A DNA stretch of 64,000 nucleotides from Allofrancisella guangzhouensis. GTDB taxonomy: Bacteria; Pseudomonadota; Gammaproteobacteria; Francisellales; Francisellaceae. The translations under genes and the position numbers were made by a program. Below, in pieces: positions 46,789 through 59,924 of this stretch (positions within the stretch are counted from its first letter, which is position 1; every line of letters begins with the position of its first letter). The DNA is taken from contig NZ_CP010427.1 in NCBI RefSeq assembly GCF_000815225.1, positions 682,001 through 746,000 on the forward strand, in the 5' to 3' direction. The notes under the pieces are model-generated. The model did not search any database and had not been told where the DNA came from. It was given only the letters and a program-made list of their open reading frames with translations.

Positions 46789-47640
46789 TTATTGTAATTG
46801 ACGTTTTTTTCTTAAGTCATCATTATAATCGATTCGTTTGATAATTTGGTCTATTTTTGCTCGGTATTTTTCTGTATCTGGAGAGTATCGATCATATTGA
46901 GGGTTTGGTCTGTCATATAGCCAATTTGCTAAATCCCAATTATAAGTAGTATCAAAGCATAGTTGTCCAAATTCACTAAGATGATAAGCAGCTTGTGTTT
47001 GTAAGCATCCTGTCATAAATACGTCAGCGTAAGTTTGTAATATAGGAAAATCTTTATTAGGGAATTCAGCATCTTTAAAGTCTTTAACATACATCCAAAA
47101 GTTACCCTTGGGTAAGCTTTTAACACCTAGTGGTAAAATATCTTTGCGTGGAATTTTAACTCTACAATATGAAGCTTCACGTAGGTCTGTAGCTAATATA
47201 TCATTAGCAGAAGCTTTGTAATAAATGGCATTCATTGTATAGCCTTTATTTGGTATAGCTAATAGGAATGTTGCTCTGGATTTCTCACCACGAGAAGCCC
47301 AAATCCTTTCAAAGCCATTTACTAATATAGGTAGAGCATATTCAGAATTTGGTATAGTTAGTTCTCTTGAGTCTTTGTTCATAAGGCTACCGTAACCAAT
47401 TACGTAATTGTCTATCTTAGTGTTTATACCTGGGCGACAGTTTATGCTATTCTCAGGAGTCTGAGAAACTTTACCTTCTTCTAGAATTTTTAATTCACTT
47501 TCATGAACTGATTTTATTGCTACAGGACTAGTTAACCTACCTAATAAAAAGCTTACCAATATAGTAAAAAAGATAATTGCTATAATTAGGATGTTTCTAA
47601 TTTTGTTGCTCAAAATAGTCACTTTTTTATAAATATGCAA
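46789..47640 (-). CDS. membrane-anchored gamma-glutamylcyclotransferase-like protein
   Basis: 283-residue protein with an N-terminal membrane anchor (NILIIAIIFFTILVSFLLG, about 16-34) and a domain with the GGCT fold signature VIGYGSLMNKDS and the candidate catalytic Glu in DLREASYCRV. The fold removes gamma-glutamyl groups or acts on other amides; in most bacteria it is cytosolic, whereas this one would face the periplasm. Start codon is unclear: TTG 47640, GTG 47622 and TTG 47613 all fit, and no strong ribosome site is seen. Ends three bases before dusA's first ATG, so the two are probably co-transcribed. Confidence 0.7.
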   Translation of the reverse strand: MHIYKKVTILSNKIRNILIIAIIFFTILVSFLLGRLTSPVAIKSVHESELKILEEGKVSQTPENSINCRPGINTKIDNYVIGYGSLMNKDSRELTIPNSEYALPILVNGFERIWASRGEKSRATFLLAIPNKGYTMNAIYYKASANDILATDLREASYCRVKIPRKDILPLGVKSLPKGNFWMYVKDFKDAEFPNKDFPILQTYADVFMTGCLQTQAAYHLSEFGQLCFDTTYNWDLANWLYDRPNPQYDRYSPDTEKYRAKIDQIIKRIDYNDDLRKKRQLQ

Positions 47641-47678
47641 ATTTACTTATCTATATTAGCACCTTTTTTTAAAATGAA

Positions 47679-47707
47679 AACCCGTTTGGGTTAGTTATAA
47701 AAATAAC
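47679..47707 (+). other. tandem small hairpins upstream of gyrB
   Basis: AACCC-GTTT-GGGTT (47679-47692) and GTTAT-AAAA-ATAAC (47694-47707) are perfect back-to-back hairpins between divergent genes. They lie upstream of the probable gyrB promoter, so they are not in its leader; a protein-binding site or a part of the opposite transcript is possible. Confidence 0.35.
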
Positions 47708-47742
47708 AACAGTTATAATCGATTAATATAAATATTTATTTG

Positions 47743-47751
47743 TGTTATAAT
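47743..47751 (+). promoter_or_regulatory. extended -10 promoter of gyrB
   Basis: TGTTATAAT, that is TG, one base, then a perfect TATAAT (47746-47751), 50 bases before the gyrB start; TTAATA at 47723 is the best -35 at 17 bases. Confidence 0.5.
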
Positions 47752-47779
47752 TCTTAACTAGTCATATTTAGAATACTGA

Positions 47780-50206
<2,427 letters not shown>

Positions 50207-50210
50207 ATTA

Positions 50211-51035
50211 TTACTTCTGACACTTCTTACAAAAAAAAGTATTTCTCTGTCCTATGACTAGGCTTTGTATTTCTGTTTTGCAAATATGACAAGGCTCTTT
50301 AGCTCTACCATACACATTCAGTTGCTGGGTAAAGTATCCAGGTTTACCTTCAGTATTCTTATAATCTTTAAGTGTTGTTCCACCTTCATTTATAGATTTT
50401 TGGAGGATCTTTTTTATAGAAATCACTAGTCTATCGGCTTCTTTTATTGTGATAGTATTAGATTTTCTAGTTGGAAGTATACGACTGTCAAAAAGAGCTT
50501 CCGAGGCGTAAATATTACCCACACCAACAACAATATTATTATCCATTATAGTTTGCTTTATTTTTCTTGAGGTTTTATTTAGTTTAGTCGATAAATATTC
50601 GCCGTTAAAATCTATAGTTAGAGGCTCTACTCCATGAGTTGCTAAAACTTTATGTTCTAGTGGGAGAGGAGTATTATTGATTAACCAATAGCCAAATCTA
50701 CGTGGGTCGTTATAAATTAGGCTTAATTGGTCACTTAAGCTTAAAATAATATGGTCATGTTTAGTGTGTTCGTAGGTTAAAGAATTTTTTATTTTAATTA
50801 CACCAGACATACCTAGGTGAATAATTAGTTGTAAATCTTCCTCTAGAAAGATTATCAGATGTTTTCCTCTCCTTTGTACATCTTTTATTAGTTTATTTTT
50901 TAATCCATACAACGCTTTTTTATCAACAGGGTACCTCAACTTTTCAATATTTATTTGTATACTTCTAATAGCTTTGTTAACTATGCTATTTAATAAACCT
51001 CTTTTTACAGTTTCTACCTCAGGTAACTCTGGCAT
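50211..51035 (-). CDS. mutM: formamidopyrimidine-DNA glycosylase
   Basis: Removes oxidised purines (8-oxoguanine, FaPy) and cuts the abasic site. [10 protein letters not shown] at the N-terminus fixes the start at 51035 (the frame is open to 51080, but Pro2 must be next to the initiator Met because it is the nucleophile). Lys near LRYPVDK, HLGMSG and the C-terminal zinc finger CHIC/CKKC are all present. 274 residues. Convergent with gyrB, four bases apart. Confidence 0.96.
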   Translation of the reverse strand: MPELPEVETVKRGLLNSIVNKAIRSIQINIEKLRYPVDKKALYGLKNKLIKDVQRRGKHLIIFLEEDLQLIIHLGMSGVIKIKNSLTYEHTKHDHIILSLSDQLSLIYNDPRRFGYWLINNTPLPLEHKVLATHGVEPLTIDFNGEYLSTKLNKTSRKIKQTIMDNNIVVGVGNIYASEALFDSRILPTRKSNTITIKEADRLVISIKKILQKSINEGGTTLKDYKNTEGKPGYFTQQLNVYGRAKEPCHICKTEIQSLVIGQRNTFFCKKCQK

Positions 51036-51117
51036 AAAATCAACATTAGTTATAAAATTAGAGCTACTATATGATAACATATTAGCCGTAGTTAGTTGTA
51101 AGTAACACAGGAGAAAT

Positions 51118-53220
51118 ATGCATTTAAGTCAGCTAAAATCCTCTATACACAAAAGGTTAAACCAGAAATATATCTACAGCTGTAACCAGGATATAGACTT
51201 TAAAAAACTCAATGAAACTTCAATTGTTATTGCTAATGACACATCAATAATTTCAGTGCTAGCACTGAAAACTTATTTACCACAGATGCATATAACGGTA
51301 TTAAATACTTTTGATGATAGAGCAAAAGGTCTTGAAAACCTGCTTAGAAAAAATAATATAAATTACATTGAGCATATTAGTTTTTGGGACCGTAATAGTC
51401 TACTTTTTGTAAATAATAATTTTATATCTCAAATTGATCAAAATAAAAATAGATTTATATTATCTATCTGTGGTCCAGAAATGCCTCATTATTCACAACG
51501 TAAAAATCTAGATAGGCAGGTTTTTTTTGATATTACGGAGTTAAAAAGTTTAAAAACATTGATAGAAGAGTTTGAGGATCTATCAATAAAAACTTGGGAA
51601 AAATATTTATGTTTACTTAAACCACCAGCGGAAATATGGTTTAGGCAAATGTTAAATGCTAAAACTAATAAAGTTATAAGTGATACTACAGGAGTTTGTT
51701 TAAATGGCTATAAATTTGCAACTGCATCTATAATTATGGTTAAACAACTTCAAAAACTCATTCCTAAAGAGCAAAATGTTGGTATTTGTTTACCCACTAG
51801 CGCAGGCGGCTATTTGGCGATTTTGTCTTTGCTTATGAGTGCAAAAACAATCGTTAATCTTAATTATACAGCTTCGGAAGAATCTTTAAGACATGCCATA
51901 ATAAATGCCGGAATCAAAACGATAATAACCTCTAGAGCATTTGTTGAAAAGCTTAAACACAAGGGATTTTTCGTTGAAGAGGTTTTTTCTATGTGTAAGA
52001 TTTTATATTTAGAAGATATAAAAGATCAGGTATCAAAATTTGAATCTATAAAAACATTTTTGTCAACTAAAATATTTTCTCCAAATTTACTTGTTAAAAA
52101 GTATATTAAACCAACAAAGCTTGATGATTTGGCATTTATTATCTTTAGTAGTGGGAGTGAGGGTATCCCCAAAGGAATAGCTATTAAACATAAAAACTTG
52201 TTAGCAAATGTTTACCAAAGCACTTTAGTTATTGAGTGCAAAGAGAGTGACTCAGTTGCAGGTATATTACCTATATTCCACGCTTTTGGTTTGACTATTT
52301 CTTTAGTTTCTTTTTTTCAAGGTGGATATATTTCTTGTCATCCTGATCCTACAGATGCTAAAGGAGTTGCAAATTTGATTAAAAAAAATAAAGCAACAGT
52401 TTTGTGTGCAACTCCAACATTTTTGAGGATTTACACTAAAAGTAAGTCTGTTAGAAAAGAAGATTTTGCTACCCTAAGACTTATAATAACGGGTGCTGAA
52501 AAGCTTTCTAGAGAAGTTCGCTCCATGTTTGAAGATAAATTTGGTAAAGTTATTAATGAAGGATATGGTACCACAGAGCTATCGCCAGTTGCTGCAGTAA
52601 ATAGACCAACAAAAGCTCCAAATAAAATTGGTACAGTCGGCCTAACAGTTCCAGGAGGGCAATTCAAAATTATCCACCCAGAATCACATGAAGAGCTACC
52701 TTTAGGTACAGAAGGCATGATTATTTATCGAGGTGTTAATAAGATGGATTATTACCTTAATGATTTTGCTAAAACTAGAGAGGTTATGATAGATAAATAT
52801 GGATATACTTGGTATATAACTGGTGATAAAGGTAAGATTGATGGTGAGGGATATCTAACGGTTGTTGATAGATATTCACGATTTGCTAAGGTGGCAGGTG
52901 AGATGATTAGTTTGGGATTGCTAGAACAGCAAGTTTATGATGCCTTACGTGAAAAAGGTTATGATTCTCATGAGATAGATTTTGAGGTTTTAGCTGTAGC
53001 TACAGCTGACTCTAAACGTGGTGAGATTATTAACTTACTTTATACTTTAGAAGAACTAGAGCCTAATCAGCTCAAAGATATAGTAGTAAGATACTCAAAT
53101 ATAGAGAATCTATATAAACCGTCAAATTACTTTAAAGTAATATCAGTACCAAAGCTTGGTTCGGGAAAAACTGACTTTTCTAAAGCAAAAAAACTCACTA
53201 ATGAGCTACTTAAGGTCTAG
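51118..53220 (+). CDS. Aas-like acyl-ACP/acyl-CoA synthetase
   Basis: 700-residue adenylate-forming enzyme that activates a fatty acid. The AMP-binding loop [13 protein letters not shown] (SGSEG, as in Aas rather than the common SGTTG), [13 protein letters not shown], and [20 protein letters not shown] with a C-terminal lysine region [10 protein letters not shown] are complete. The region from about residue 200 matches the synthetase half of E. coli Aas, which re-acylates lysophospholipid. The N-terminal ~180 residues show no acyltransferase HxxxxD motif, so it is not a full bifunctional Aas. It ends one base before rsmH. Confidence 0.8.
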   Translation: MHLSQLKSSIHKRLNQKYIYSCNQDIDFKKLNETSIVIANDTSIISVLALKTYLPQMHITVLNTFDDRAKGLENLLRKNNINYIEHISFWDRNSLLFVNNNFISQIDQNKNRFILSICGPEMPHYSQRKNLDRQVFFDITELKSLKTLIEEFEDLSIKTWEKYLCLLKPPAEIWFRQMLNAKTNKVISDTTGVCLNGYKFATASIIMVKQLQKLIPKEQNVGICLPTSAGGYLAILSLLMSAKTIVNLNYTASEESLRHAIINAGIKTIITSRAFVEKLKHKGFFVEEVFSMCKILYLEDIKDQVSKFESIKTFLSTKIFSPNLLVKKYIKPTKLDDLAFIIFSSGSEGIPKGIAIKHKNLLANVYQSTLVIECKESDSVAGILPIFHAFGLTISLVSFFQGGYISCHPDPTDAKGVANLIKKNKATVLCATPTFLRIYTKSKSVRKEDFATLRLIITGAEKLSREVRSMFEDKFGKVINEGYGTTELSPVAAVNRPTKAPNKIGTVGLTVPGGQFKIIHPESHEELPLGTEGMIIYRGVNKMDYYLNDFAKTREVMIDKYGYTWYITGDKGKIDGEGYLTVVDRYSRFAKVAGEMISLGLLEQQVYDALREKGYDSHEIDFEVLAVATADSKRGEIINLLYTLEELEPNQLKDIVVRYSNIENLYKPSNYFKVISVPKLGSGKTDFSKAKKLTNELLKV

Positions 53221-53221
53221 G

Positions 53222-54142
53222 ATGCATTTTTCGGTATTATTGCAGGAATCTATAGAAGCTTTAAATATTAAGCCTGAAGGAATTTATATAGATGCTACTT
53301 TCGGTAGAGGTGGCCATTCTAAGGCTATTTTAGATAAATTAACTACAGGAAGTTTGATTGCTTTTGACAAAGATTTAGAAGCTATAGAGTATGCTAAAAA
53401 TAACTTTCATAAATATGATAACTTTAAAATAATCCACTCTAGTTTTACAAATATTTACGATTACTGTTATAAGCAAGGTTTCCTTGGAAAGATAGATGGC
53501 GTTATTATAGATTTGGGAGTATCCTCCCCGCAGCTAGATAATGCTAATAGAGGGTTTAGCTTTATGCATAATGGCCCTTTAGATATGCGTATGGATGCTA
53601 CTCAAGGGCAAACAGCTAAAGATGCATTAGAAACTTTAACAGTAGAAGAATTAGCATATATTTTTAAAGTATATGGTGAAGAGAGGTTTGCTAAGAAAAT
53701 TGCATTAAGGATCAAAGAATATATAAGCCTAAATGGCTCTATTAACACTACATCTGAGTTGGCTGAGGTAATAAGAAAAACTATTGGTCAAAGAGAAAAA
53801 AAAAATCCAGCTACTAGATGCTTTCAGGCGTTACGTATCTACGTTAATAATGAGCTTAAAGACTTAGAAACCTTATTAGATAATGTGTTAGACATTTTAG
53901 AAGTTGGTGGTAGGATAGCAGCTATATCTTTTCACTCATTAGAAGATAGAATAGTAAAACAAAAGTTTACTAACCTGATAAATCCTAAAGTAGAAAGCAA
54001 TAGAATTAGCCGTATGCTTCCACAAGATGAGAGCGTAAAAAAATTTAAGTGGGTCGTTAAAAAGGCAAAAGCAACTGAAGATGAATTAGATGAAAATGTA
54101 CGCTCAAGAAGTGCTATTTTGAGGGTGGTAGAAAAGTTATGA
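53222..54142 (+). CDS. rsmH: 16S rRNA m4C1402 methyltransferase RsmH
   Basis: SAM-dependent methyltransferase (formerly MraW) acting on 16S rRNA C1402. [13 protein letters not shown] opens the protein and [10 protein letters not shown] is the SAM-binding loop; [18 protein letters not shown] and [14 protein letters not shown] are family blocks. The frame extends upstream to 53156 inside the previous gene, but ATG 53222 gives the family N-terminus. First of a short dcw remnant: ftsL and ftsI follow, with overlapping starts. Confidence 0.95.
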   Translation: MHFSVLLQESIEALNIKPEGIYIDATFGRGGHSKAILDKLTTGSLIAFDKDLEAIEYAKNNFHKYDNFKIIHSSFTNIYDYCYKQGFLGKIDGVIIDLGVSSPQLDNANRGFSFMHNGPLDMRMDATQGQTAKDALETLTVEELAYIFKVYGEERFAKKIALRIKEYISLNGSINTTSELAEVIRKTIGQREKKNPATRCFQALRIYVNNELKDLETLLDNVLDILEVGGRIAAISFHSLEDRIVKQKFTNLINPKVESNRISRMLPQDESVKKFKWVVKKAKATEDELDENVRSRSAILRVVEKL

Positions 54143-54477
54143 TGTTAACAAACCGACAAATCAGAATAAAACTCTTTGAATCACTTAGAAACAGTTTTTT
54201 TAAAAAAACTGTTATTATATCATTTGTACTTTTGTTTATTTTACTTGTTACAGCTTTTAGTCTTATAGTTATACGCTTTGAATACAAGTTGCAGGTTAAT
54301 GAACAAAAAGAGTTGATTGTAGAGAAGACTAGACTAGATGAACAATGGAGTCAAATAGTTTTAGAATATAGTTCTTTAGCTACACCAACAGCAGTGGAGA
54401 ATTTTGCTCAAAAAGAACAAATGTCTTTACCAACAAAAAACGATATCAAATTTTTAAATGAGGGTGTAGATGAATAA
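54139..54477 (+). CDS. ftsL: cell division protein FtsL
   Basis: 112-residue bitopic membrane protein: cytoplasmic N-terminus, one hydrophobic helix ([20 protein letters not shown]), then a periplasmic coiled coil ([20 protein letters not shown]). This is the FtsL layout, and its place between rsmH and ftsI confirms it. The ATG overlaps the rsmH stop; ATG 54142 is an alternative start. FtsL works with FtsB and FtsQ to activate septal wall synthesis. Confidence 0.88.
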   Translation: MMLTNRQIRIKLFESLRNSFFKKTVIISFVLLFILLVTAFSLIVIRFEYKLQVNEQKELIVEKTRLDEQWSQIVLEYSSLATPTAVENFAQKEQMSLPTKNDIKFLNEGVDE

Positions 54478-56164
54478 CTATCGTCCTAAGATAAGGCATC
54501 TTGTTATTATACTTCTTTTGATAAGTAGTTTTTTAGTTTTGTTTTTTAAGCTTGTATATATGGAAACAGCACAACACCAAAAATTAAAGCAAGAGGGTGA
54601 TAACCGTAGTGATAGAAGTATCGATATTAAGGCTTATCGAGGGATTATTTTAGATAGAAATGGTGATCCTCTAGCGATAAGTACTCCAGTTGATACTATT
54701 TGGGTAGACCCTTACTATATAAAATCGTCAGACTCAAGTTTACATAAGGTAATGGATATTTTAGGGTTATCGCAAAAAGAGCAAGATAAGGTAAGAAGTC
54801 AGGTTAAGGTTAGAGAAGGTCGAAGTGGATTTGTTTATATAAAAAGAAAAATTCAACCATATCTTTCACAACAGATTAAAAGTTTAGATATTACAGGTAT
54901 CCACGTAATACGTGAATTTAAGCGTTATTATCCATTAGCAGAAGTAGCAGCGCATATAATAGGTTTTACAAATGTTGATGGTAAAGGTCAAGAAGGTTTA
55001 GAACTTCAGTTTAATAAATTTCTTACAGGTAAAAATGGTTATTTTGAATATAAGAAAGATTTAAAAGGTGGGGTTGCTTCGAAGGTTGAAGATAAATTTA
55101 TTGAACCCAAAAACGGTAATAATTTGCAGTTGAGCATCGATTCGAGATTACAATATGTAGCTTATAAATACCTCAAAGAAGGAATAATCCAAACAAACTC
55201 TGATGCCGGTTCAGTTATTATAGAGGACATACATACAGGTGAAATATTGGCGATGGCTAATTATCCTTCTTATAATCCTAACACAATGGCAGATGCTTAT
55301 CCTGATAGCCGTAGAAATAGAGCAGTAACAGACGTTTACGAGCTTGGCTCGGTTATGAAAGCATTTGCTGCAGCAACAGCGCTTACTTATGGTGATAATG
55401 TTACACCTGATGAGCCTGTAGTGAATACAAGTCCTGGGTATTATCGGATAGGTAAAAATACAGTAAGAGATTCTAGGGATTATGGCGATATTAACTTAAG
55501 ACATATTTTAATGAAATCAAGTAACGTTGGTATATCCAAGCTTATCCTGGAGTTGGAAGAGCCTGCTATATTAGAACCCTCTTTGAGAGATTTTGGGTTT
55601 GGAAGTAAAACAGGTATAGAGCTTCCTGGTGAGCGAGATGGTTTTGTGCCAATTAAGGATAAGTGGGGAGATTTTCAGTTGGCAACCTTATCTTTTGGTT
55701 ATGGTATGAACGCTACAGATTTACAGCTTGTAGTAGCAACCTCAACGATAGCAAATAATGGAGAGTATATAAAACCTACTATTCTTAAAAGAATGTCTAA
55801 AGATAGCATAGATACCCGTCCTATAGTTTCAGAGAAGGTTTCCCAACAAATGGTCAGTATGATGCAATCTGTAGTAGAGGATTTAGGAGGCACTGGCTCA
55901 AAGGCAGAAATTCCTCTTTATCATATTGCAGGAAAAACTGGTACGGCACGTAAACTTTCTGGAGGAACATATGGAGCAAATTATTTGGCAAGTTTTATTG
56001 GTATAGCTCCAGCAAGTGATCCTCAAATAGCTATAGCAGTTACTATAGATAACCCAAAAGGTGATAACTATGGAGGTGGAGCGGTAGCGGCTCCATTATT
56101 TGCTAAGGTAGCATTAAGTAGCTTACAGATCTTGGGCATTAAGCCTGACAAGATCGTTAAGTAG
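54470..56164 (+). CDS. ftsI: peptidoglycan D,D-transpeptidase FtsI (PBP3)
   Basis: Septal class B penicillin-binding protein, 564 residues. N-terminal membrane anchor (HLVIILLLISSFLVLFFKLV), pedestal domain, then the transpeptidase with S294 in LGSVMK, the SSN motif in MKSSNVGISKL and the KTG motif in IAGKTGTARKL. Its start overlaps ftsL by eight bases. In most bacteria murE follows; here the next gene is rpsO, so the dcw cluster stops after ftsI. Confidence 0.95.
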   Translation: MNNYRPKIRHLVIILLLISSFLVLFFKLVYMETAQHQKLKQEGDNRSDRSIDIKAYRGIILDRNGDPLAISTPVDTIWVDPYYIKSSDSSLHKVMDILGLSQKEQDKVRSQVKVREGRSGFVYIKRKIQPYLSQQIKSLDITGIHVIREFKRYYPLAEVAAHIIGFTNVDGKGQEGLELQFNKFLTGKNGYFEYKKDLKGGVASKVEDKFIEPKNGNNLQLSIDSRLQYVAYKYLKEGIIQTNSDAGSVIIEDIHTGEILAMANYPSYNPNTMADAYPDSRRNRAVTDVYELGSVMKAFAAATALTYGDNVTPDEPVVNTSPGYYRIGKNTVRDSRDYGDINLRHILMKSSNVGISKLILELEEPAILEPSLRDFGFGSKTGIELPGERDGFVPIKDKWGDFQLATLSFGYGMNATDLQLVVATSTIANNGEYIKPTILKRMSKDSIDTRPIVSEKVSQQMVSMMQSVVEDLGGTGSKAEIPLYHIAGKTGTARKLSGGTYGANYLASFIGIAPASDPQIAIAVTIDNPKGDNYGGGAVAAPLFAKVALSSLQILGIKPDKIVK

Positions 56165-56167
56165 TCC

Positions 56168-56230
56168 TTTGTTTTTATTGTCCAATAGTATATAATTATC
56201 CATTGGTAAACTGTTCCTTTGTGCGGTTTA
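56168..56230 (+). promoter_or_regulatory. rpsO promoter and leader hairpin
   Basis: TATAAT (56191-56196) with a weak TTTGTT (56168-56173) at 17 bases. Behind it TAAACTGT (56207-56214) can pair with GCGGTTTA (56223-56230), with two G-U pairs. A leader hairpin here could serve S15 autoregulation, as known for rpsO in E. coli; this is inference. Confidence 0.35.
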
Positions 56231-56268
56231 TTTGATGTTAATTTAGAAACAAACGGAGAAAATAAGTT

Positions 56269-56535
56269 ATGTTAACAACTCAAGATAAGCAAAATATAGT
56301 AAAAGAAAATCAAAGATCAGAAGGTGACACAGGTTCGCCAGAGGTTCAAGTAGCGCTTTTAACAGCTAGAATTAATGATCTTCAAAATCATTTTGCAAAG
56401 CATAAAAAAGATAATCATTCAAGAAGAGGTCTTTTAAGATTAGTTAGTCAACGTCGTAAATTATTAGACTATCTTCATGATAAAGATGTAGAAAGATACC
56501 GTAGCCTAATTGATAAACTAAACCTACGTAGATAA
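56269..56535 (+). CDS. rpsO: 30S ribosomal protein S15
   Basis: 88-residue protein, a primary 16S rRNA binder. [37 protein letters not shown] and LLDYL are strict S15 signatures. Start behind GGAGA. Followed by pnp, the classic rpsO-pnp pair. Confidence 0.98.
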   Translation: MLTTQDKQNIVKENQRSEGDTGSPEVQVALLTARINDLQNHFAKHKKDNHSRRGLLRLVSQRRKLLDYLHDKDVERYRSLIDKLNLRR

Positions 56536-56603
56536 TAATCGGTAATTCATCTAAAATTTCTTCATCACATATTAAAGAAATATCAAAAACATAAGGTTAA
56601 ACT

Positions 56604-58685
56604 GTGAAAATATATAGAGAAGTCTTTGAATTAGGGAATAAAAAGATCACCTTAGAAACTGGTGGCATGGCTCGTCAGGCAGATGGTTCTGTAGTAGTTA
56701 GTTGTGGCAATAACGTTGTACTAGTAACTACAGCAGTCAAAAAAACTGTAGCAGATGGAGCAGACTTTTTCCCTCTTTCTGTACACTATTTAGAAAAGTC
56801 GTATGCAGCTGGAAAAATTCCTGGAGGGTTTACAAGAAGAGAAGCTAGACCTTCTGAGGAGCAGATTCTTATTTCTAGACTTATTGATAGATCTATTAGA
56901 CCATCATTTCCAGATGGCTTTTTTAATGAGATCCAAATAGTAGCTACAGTTATCTCTTATGATGGTAGTTTTTCACCGGATATATTAGCTTTGATTGGAG
57001 CATCAGCTTCTTTGGCTATATCTGGGGCACCTTATGATGATGTTGTAGCTGGTATTAGAGTAGGTTATGTTAATGGTAAATACATTCTAAACCCTAATAA
57101 AGAAGATTTAAAAGAATCAGCTTTAGATTTGGTGGTTTCTGGTACAGATGATGCTATTTTAATGGTTGAATCTGAAGCAAAAAGCTTGCCAGAAAGTGTA
57201 ATGTTGGGAGCAGTTCTATATGGACATAAACATCTTAGAACTATAATTTCGTCTATTAATAAGCTAGTAAAAGTAGCTTCTAAACCACGTATGGAATATA
57301 GGGTTTATGAAATCAATCAAGTTCTTAAGCAACAGATTCAATCTAATTTTTTTGGCGAAATTAAAAATGCTTATACAGTAGCTTCTAAGCAAGATAGAAA
57401 TATTAAATTAGCAGAAATTAGAAAAAATGTATTAGAACATGTATTTTCTAATGATATTGATAGCAATGAATATACTGAAAAAGAAATTATAGAAGCGTTT
57501 CATTCTATAGAAAAAGATCTAGTAAGATCAAATATCCTTGAAGGTAAGCCAAGAATTGATGGCAGATGTACGGAAACAATCCGTCCAATAAACGTAAAAA
57601 CGGGCATTTTACCAGGTGTTCATGGTTCTGCTTTGTTTACTCGTGGGGAAACTCAAGCTCTTGTAGTTACAACACTAGGCAGCGATAGGGATGCGCAATT
57701 AGTTGAAAGTTTAGATGGTGTTGAGAAAGCCAGATATATGCTTCATTATAATTTCCCACCGTATTGTGTTGGTGAATGTGGTATGGTTGGGATGGCACCA
57801 AAACGTCGTGAAATTGGTCACGCTAATCTTGCTAAGCGTGCTACTAATGCAGTATTTCCTAATGAGGAAGTTTATCCATATGTTGTAAGGATTGTATCTG
57901 AAATATTAGAGTCAAATGGTTCAAGTTCTATGGCAACAGTATGCGGTTCATCGCTTTCAATGATGGATGCTGGTGTTCCTATAGCTGAGCCTGTAGCTGG
58001 TATTGCTATGGGACTTATTAAAGATGGTTCAAGATATGCAGTTTTATCTGATATTTTAGGAGATGAGGACCATTTGGGTGATATGGATTTTAAAGTTGCT
58101 GGTACTAGGTATGGTGTCACAGCTTTACAGATGGACATTAAAATAAAAGGTATTTCAAGAGAAATTTTAGAACAAGCTTTAGAGCAAGCAAGAGTTGGTA
58201 GATTACATATTTTAGGTATAATGAATGAGGTTATAAGAGAACATAAAGAAGATGTTTCATCTGGGGCTCCTCAAATTCATATATTGAATGTTAATCCTAG
58301 CAAAATAAAAGATATCGTTGGTCGTGGAGGCTCTACTATAAAAGCAATAATAGAAAGAACGGGTGCTCAAATTGATACAAATGATACTGGTGAAGTTAAA
58401 GTTTTTGCAAAAAATAAAAGTTCTCTTGACATGGCAGTTAAAGAAATAGAAGCTATTGTAGCAGAGGTTGAAGAAGGACAAGTTTATAAAGGTAAAGTTG
58501 TTAAAATCTTAGAATCTGGAGTGTTTGTTAACCTAATGGGTGATAAAGATGGTTATTTATCTTTCCAAGATATTGAACAAACTGGTATTAAATCAAACTC
58601 TATAATTGAAGGTCAAGGTCTTGAAGTTATAGCGCAAAATATAGATAGAAATGGTAGAGTTAAACTTTCTCTAGTAGCAAGGTAG
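56604..58685 (+). CDS. pnp: polyribonucleotide nucleotidyltransferase
   Basis: Phosphorolytic 3'-5' exoribonuclease of the degradosome, 693 residues. Two RNase PH cores; [22 protein letters not shown] and TRGETQALV are family motifs, and [10 protein letters not shown] carries the metal site. The KH domain ([18 protein letters not shown]) and S1 domain ([20 protein letters not shown]) end the protein. PNPase usually controls its own mRNA after RNase III cleavage of the leader; no obvious long hairpin is seen in 56536-56603. Confidence 0.97.
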   Translation: MKIYREVFELGNKKITLETGGMARQADGSVVVSCGNNVVLVTTAVKKTVADGADFFPLSVHYLEKSYAAGKIPGGFTRREARPSEEQILISRLIDRSIRPSFPDGFFNEIQIVATVISYDGSFSPDILALIGASASLAISGAPYDDVVAGIRVGYVNGKYILNPNKEDLKESALDLVVSGTDDAILMVESEAKSLPESVMLGAVLYGHKHLRTIISSINKLVKVASKPRMEYRVYEINQVLKQQIQSNFFGEIKNAYTVASKQDRNIKLAEIRKNVLEHVFSNDIDSNEYTEKEIIEAFHSIEKDLVRSNILEGKPRIDGRCTETIRPINVKTGILPGVHGSALFTRGETQALVVTTLGSDRDAQLVESLDGVEKARYMLHYNFPPYCVGECGMVGMAPKRREIGHANLAKRATNAVFPNEEVYPYVVRIVSEILESNGSSSMATVCGSSLSMMDAGVPIAEPVAGIAMGLIKDGSRYAVLSDILGDEDHLGDMDFKVAGTRYGVTALQMDIKIKGISREILEQALEQARVGRLHILGIMNEVIREHKEDVSSGAPQIHILNVNPSKIKDIVGRGGSTIKAIIERTGAQIDTNDTGEVKVFAKNKSSLDMAVKEIEAIVAEVEEGQVYKGKVVKILESGVFVNLMGDKDGYLSFQDIEQTGIKSNSIIEGQGLEVIAQNIDRNGRVKLSLVAR

Positions 58686-58689
58686 TTTT

Positions 58690-59040
58690 ATGAGTACAGA
58701 AGTTCAAAGTGTTGATCCTATTAATTTTACAGATGCAGCTTCATTAAAGGTTAAAGAACTTATAGAAGAAGAGAAAGATGATTCTCTTAGTTTGAGAGTT
58801 TATATAACAGGCGGTGGATGCTCAGGTTTTCAGTATGCTTTTGCTTTTGATAATGAGATAAAAGAAGACGATATTGTTATTACTAAAAATGGAGTTAGGC
58901 TTTTAGTTGATTCGATGAGTTTTCAGTATCTAGTCGGTGCTGATGTAGACTATAAGGATGATATTGAGGGAGCGTACTTTGTTATTAGAAACCCGAATGC
59001 GAAAACTACGTGTGGTTGTGGGTCATCTTTTTCGGTGTAA
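58690..59040 (+). CDS. erpA: A-type iron-sulfur cluster insertion protein
   Basis: 116-residue A-type carrier that delivers [4Fe-4S] clusters to target proteins. The three conserved cysteines are in [11 protein letters not shown] and [11 protein letters not shown]. It is most like ErpA by length and lack of a nearby isc or suf operon. Four bases after pnp. Confidence 0.85.
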   Translation: MSTEVQSVDPINFTDAASLKVKELIEEEKDDSLSLRVYITGGGCSGFQYAFAFDNEIKEDDIVITKNGVRLLVDSMSFQYLVGADVDYKDDIEGAYFVIRNPNAKTTCGCGSSFSV

Positions 59041-59086
59041 TACTACACATGCTCATAATGTTTATAAATCTTAATTTGGAATTTTT

Positions 59087-59914
59087 ATGAAGATTGCTGA
59101 TTTTGAAGTTGGAAATGGTAAGCCATTTTTTTTAATGTCTGGACCGTGTGTAATAGAATCCGAGCAGATGGCTATGGATACAGCCGGATATCTTACAGAG
59201 GTAACAAAAGAGTTAGATATAAATTTTGTCTATAAGTCATCCTTTGATAAAGCTAATCGTTCATCTATCGATAGCTTTAGAGGTTTAGGAGTTGATAAAG
59301 GTCTAGAAATTCTTTCTAAAGTAAAAAAAACCTATAATGTTCCAGTGGTGACAGATGTGCATGAGGATACTCCTTTTGCGGAAGTTGCAGAAGTTGTTGA
59401 TGTTTTACAAACCCCAGCTTTTTTATGTCGTCAGACAAATTTTATACTAGATGTGTGTAAGCAAAATAAGCCAGTAAATATTAAAAAAGGACAGTTTTTA
59501 GCGCCTTGGGATATGCAACATGTGGTAGCTAAAGCAAAATCAACTGGTAATGAAAATATAATGGTTTGTGAAAGAGGCGTTAGCTTTGGTTACAATAATT
59601 TAGTTTCTGATATGCGTTCATTAGAAATTATGAAAGCTACAAATTGTCCCGTGGTTTTTGATGCAACACATTCTGTGCAATTACCAGGTGGACAGGGTAG
59701 TGTTTCAGGTGGCCAAAGGGAGTTTGTACCAGTACTTTCAAAAGCTGCAGTTGCAGTCGGTATTGACGGTTTGTTTATGGAAGCACATCCTAATCCAGAT
59801 CAAGCAAAAAGTGATGGTCCAAATTCTTTCCCAATGTACAAAATAAAAGAGTTCTTAAAGCTACTAAAAGAATTTGATTTTTTAGCAAAATCTCAACCTA
59901 AGATAGAGCTATAA
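59087..59914 (+). CDS. kdsA: 3-deoxy-D-manno-octulosonate 8-phosphate synthase
   Basis: Condenses phosphoenolpyruvate and arabinose 5-phosphate for KDO, the inner-core sugar of [49 protein letters not shown] and [12 protein letters not shown] are family motifs. Lys and Cys ([12 protein letters not shown]) fit a metal-independent or metal-using variant; this cannot be decided. 275 residues. Fits the lipid A genes 20 kb upstream as part of LPS synthesis. Confidence 0.96.
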   Translation: MKIADFEVGNGKPFFLMSGPCVIESEQMAMDTAGYLTEVTKELDINFVYKSSFDKANRSSIDSFRGLGVDKGLEILSKVKKTYNVPVVTDVHEDTPFAEVAEVVDVLQTPAFLCRQTNFILDVCKQNKPVNIKKGQFLAPWDMQHVVAKAKSTGNENIMVCERGVSFGYNNLVSDMRSLEIMKATNCPVVFDATHSVQLPGGQGSVSGGQREFVPVLSKAAVAVGIDGLFMEAHPNPDQAKSDGPNSFPMYKIKEFLKLLKEFDFLAKSQPKIEL

Positions 59915-59924
59915 GAGGAATCCT

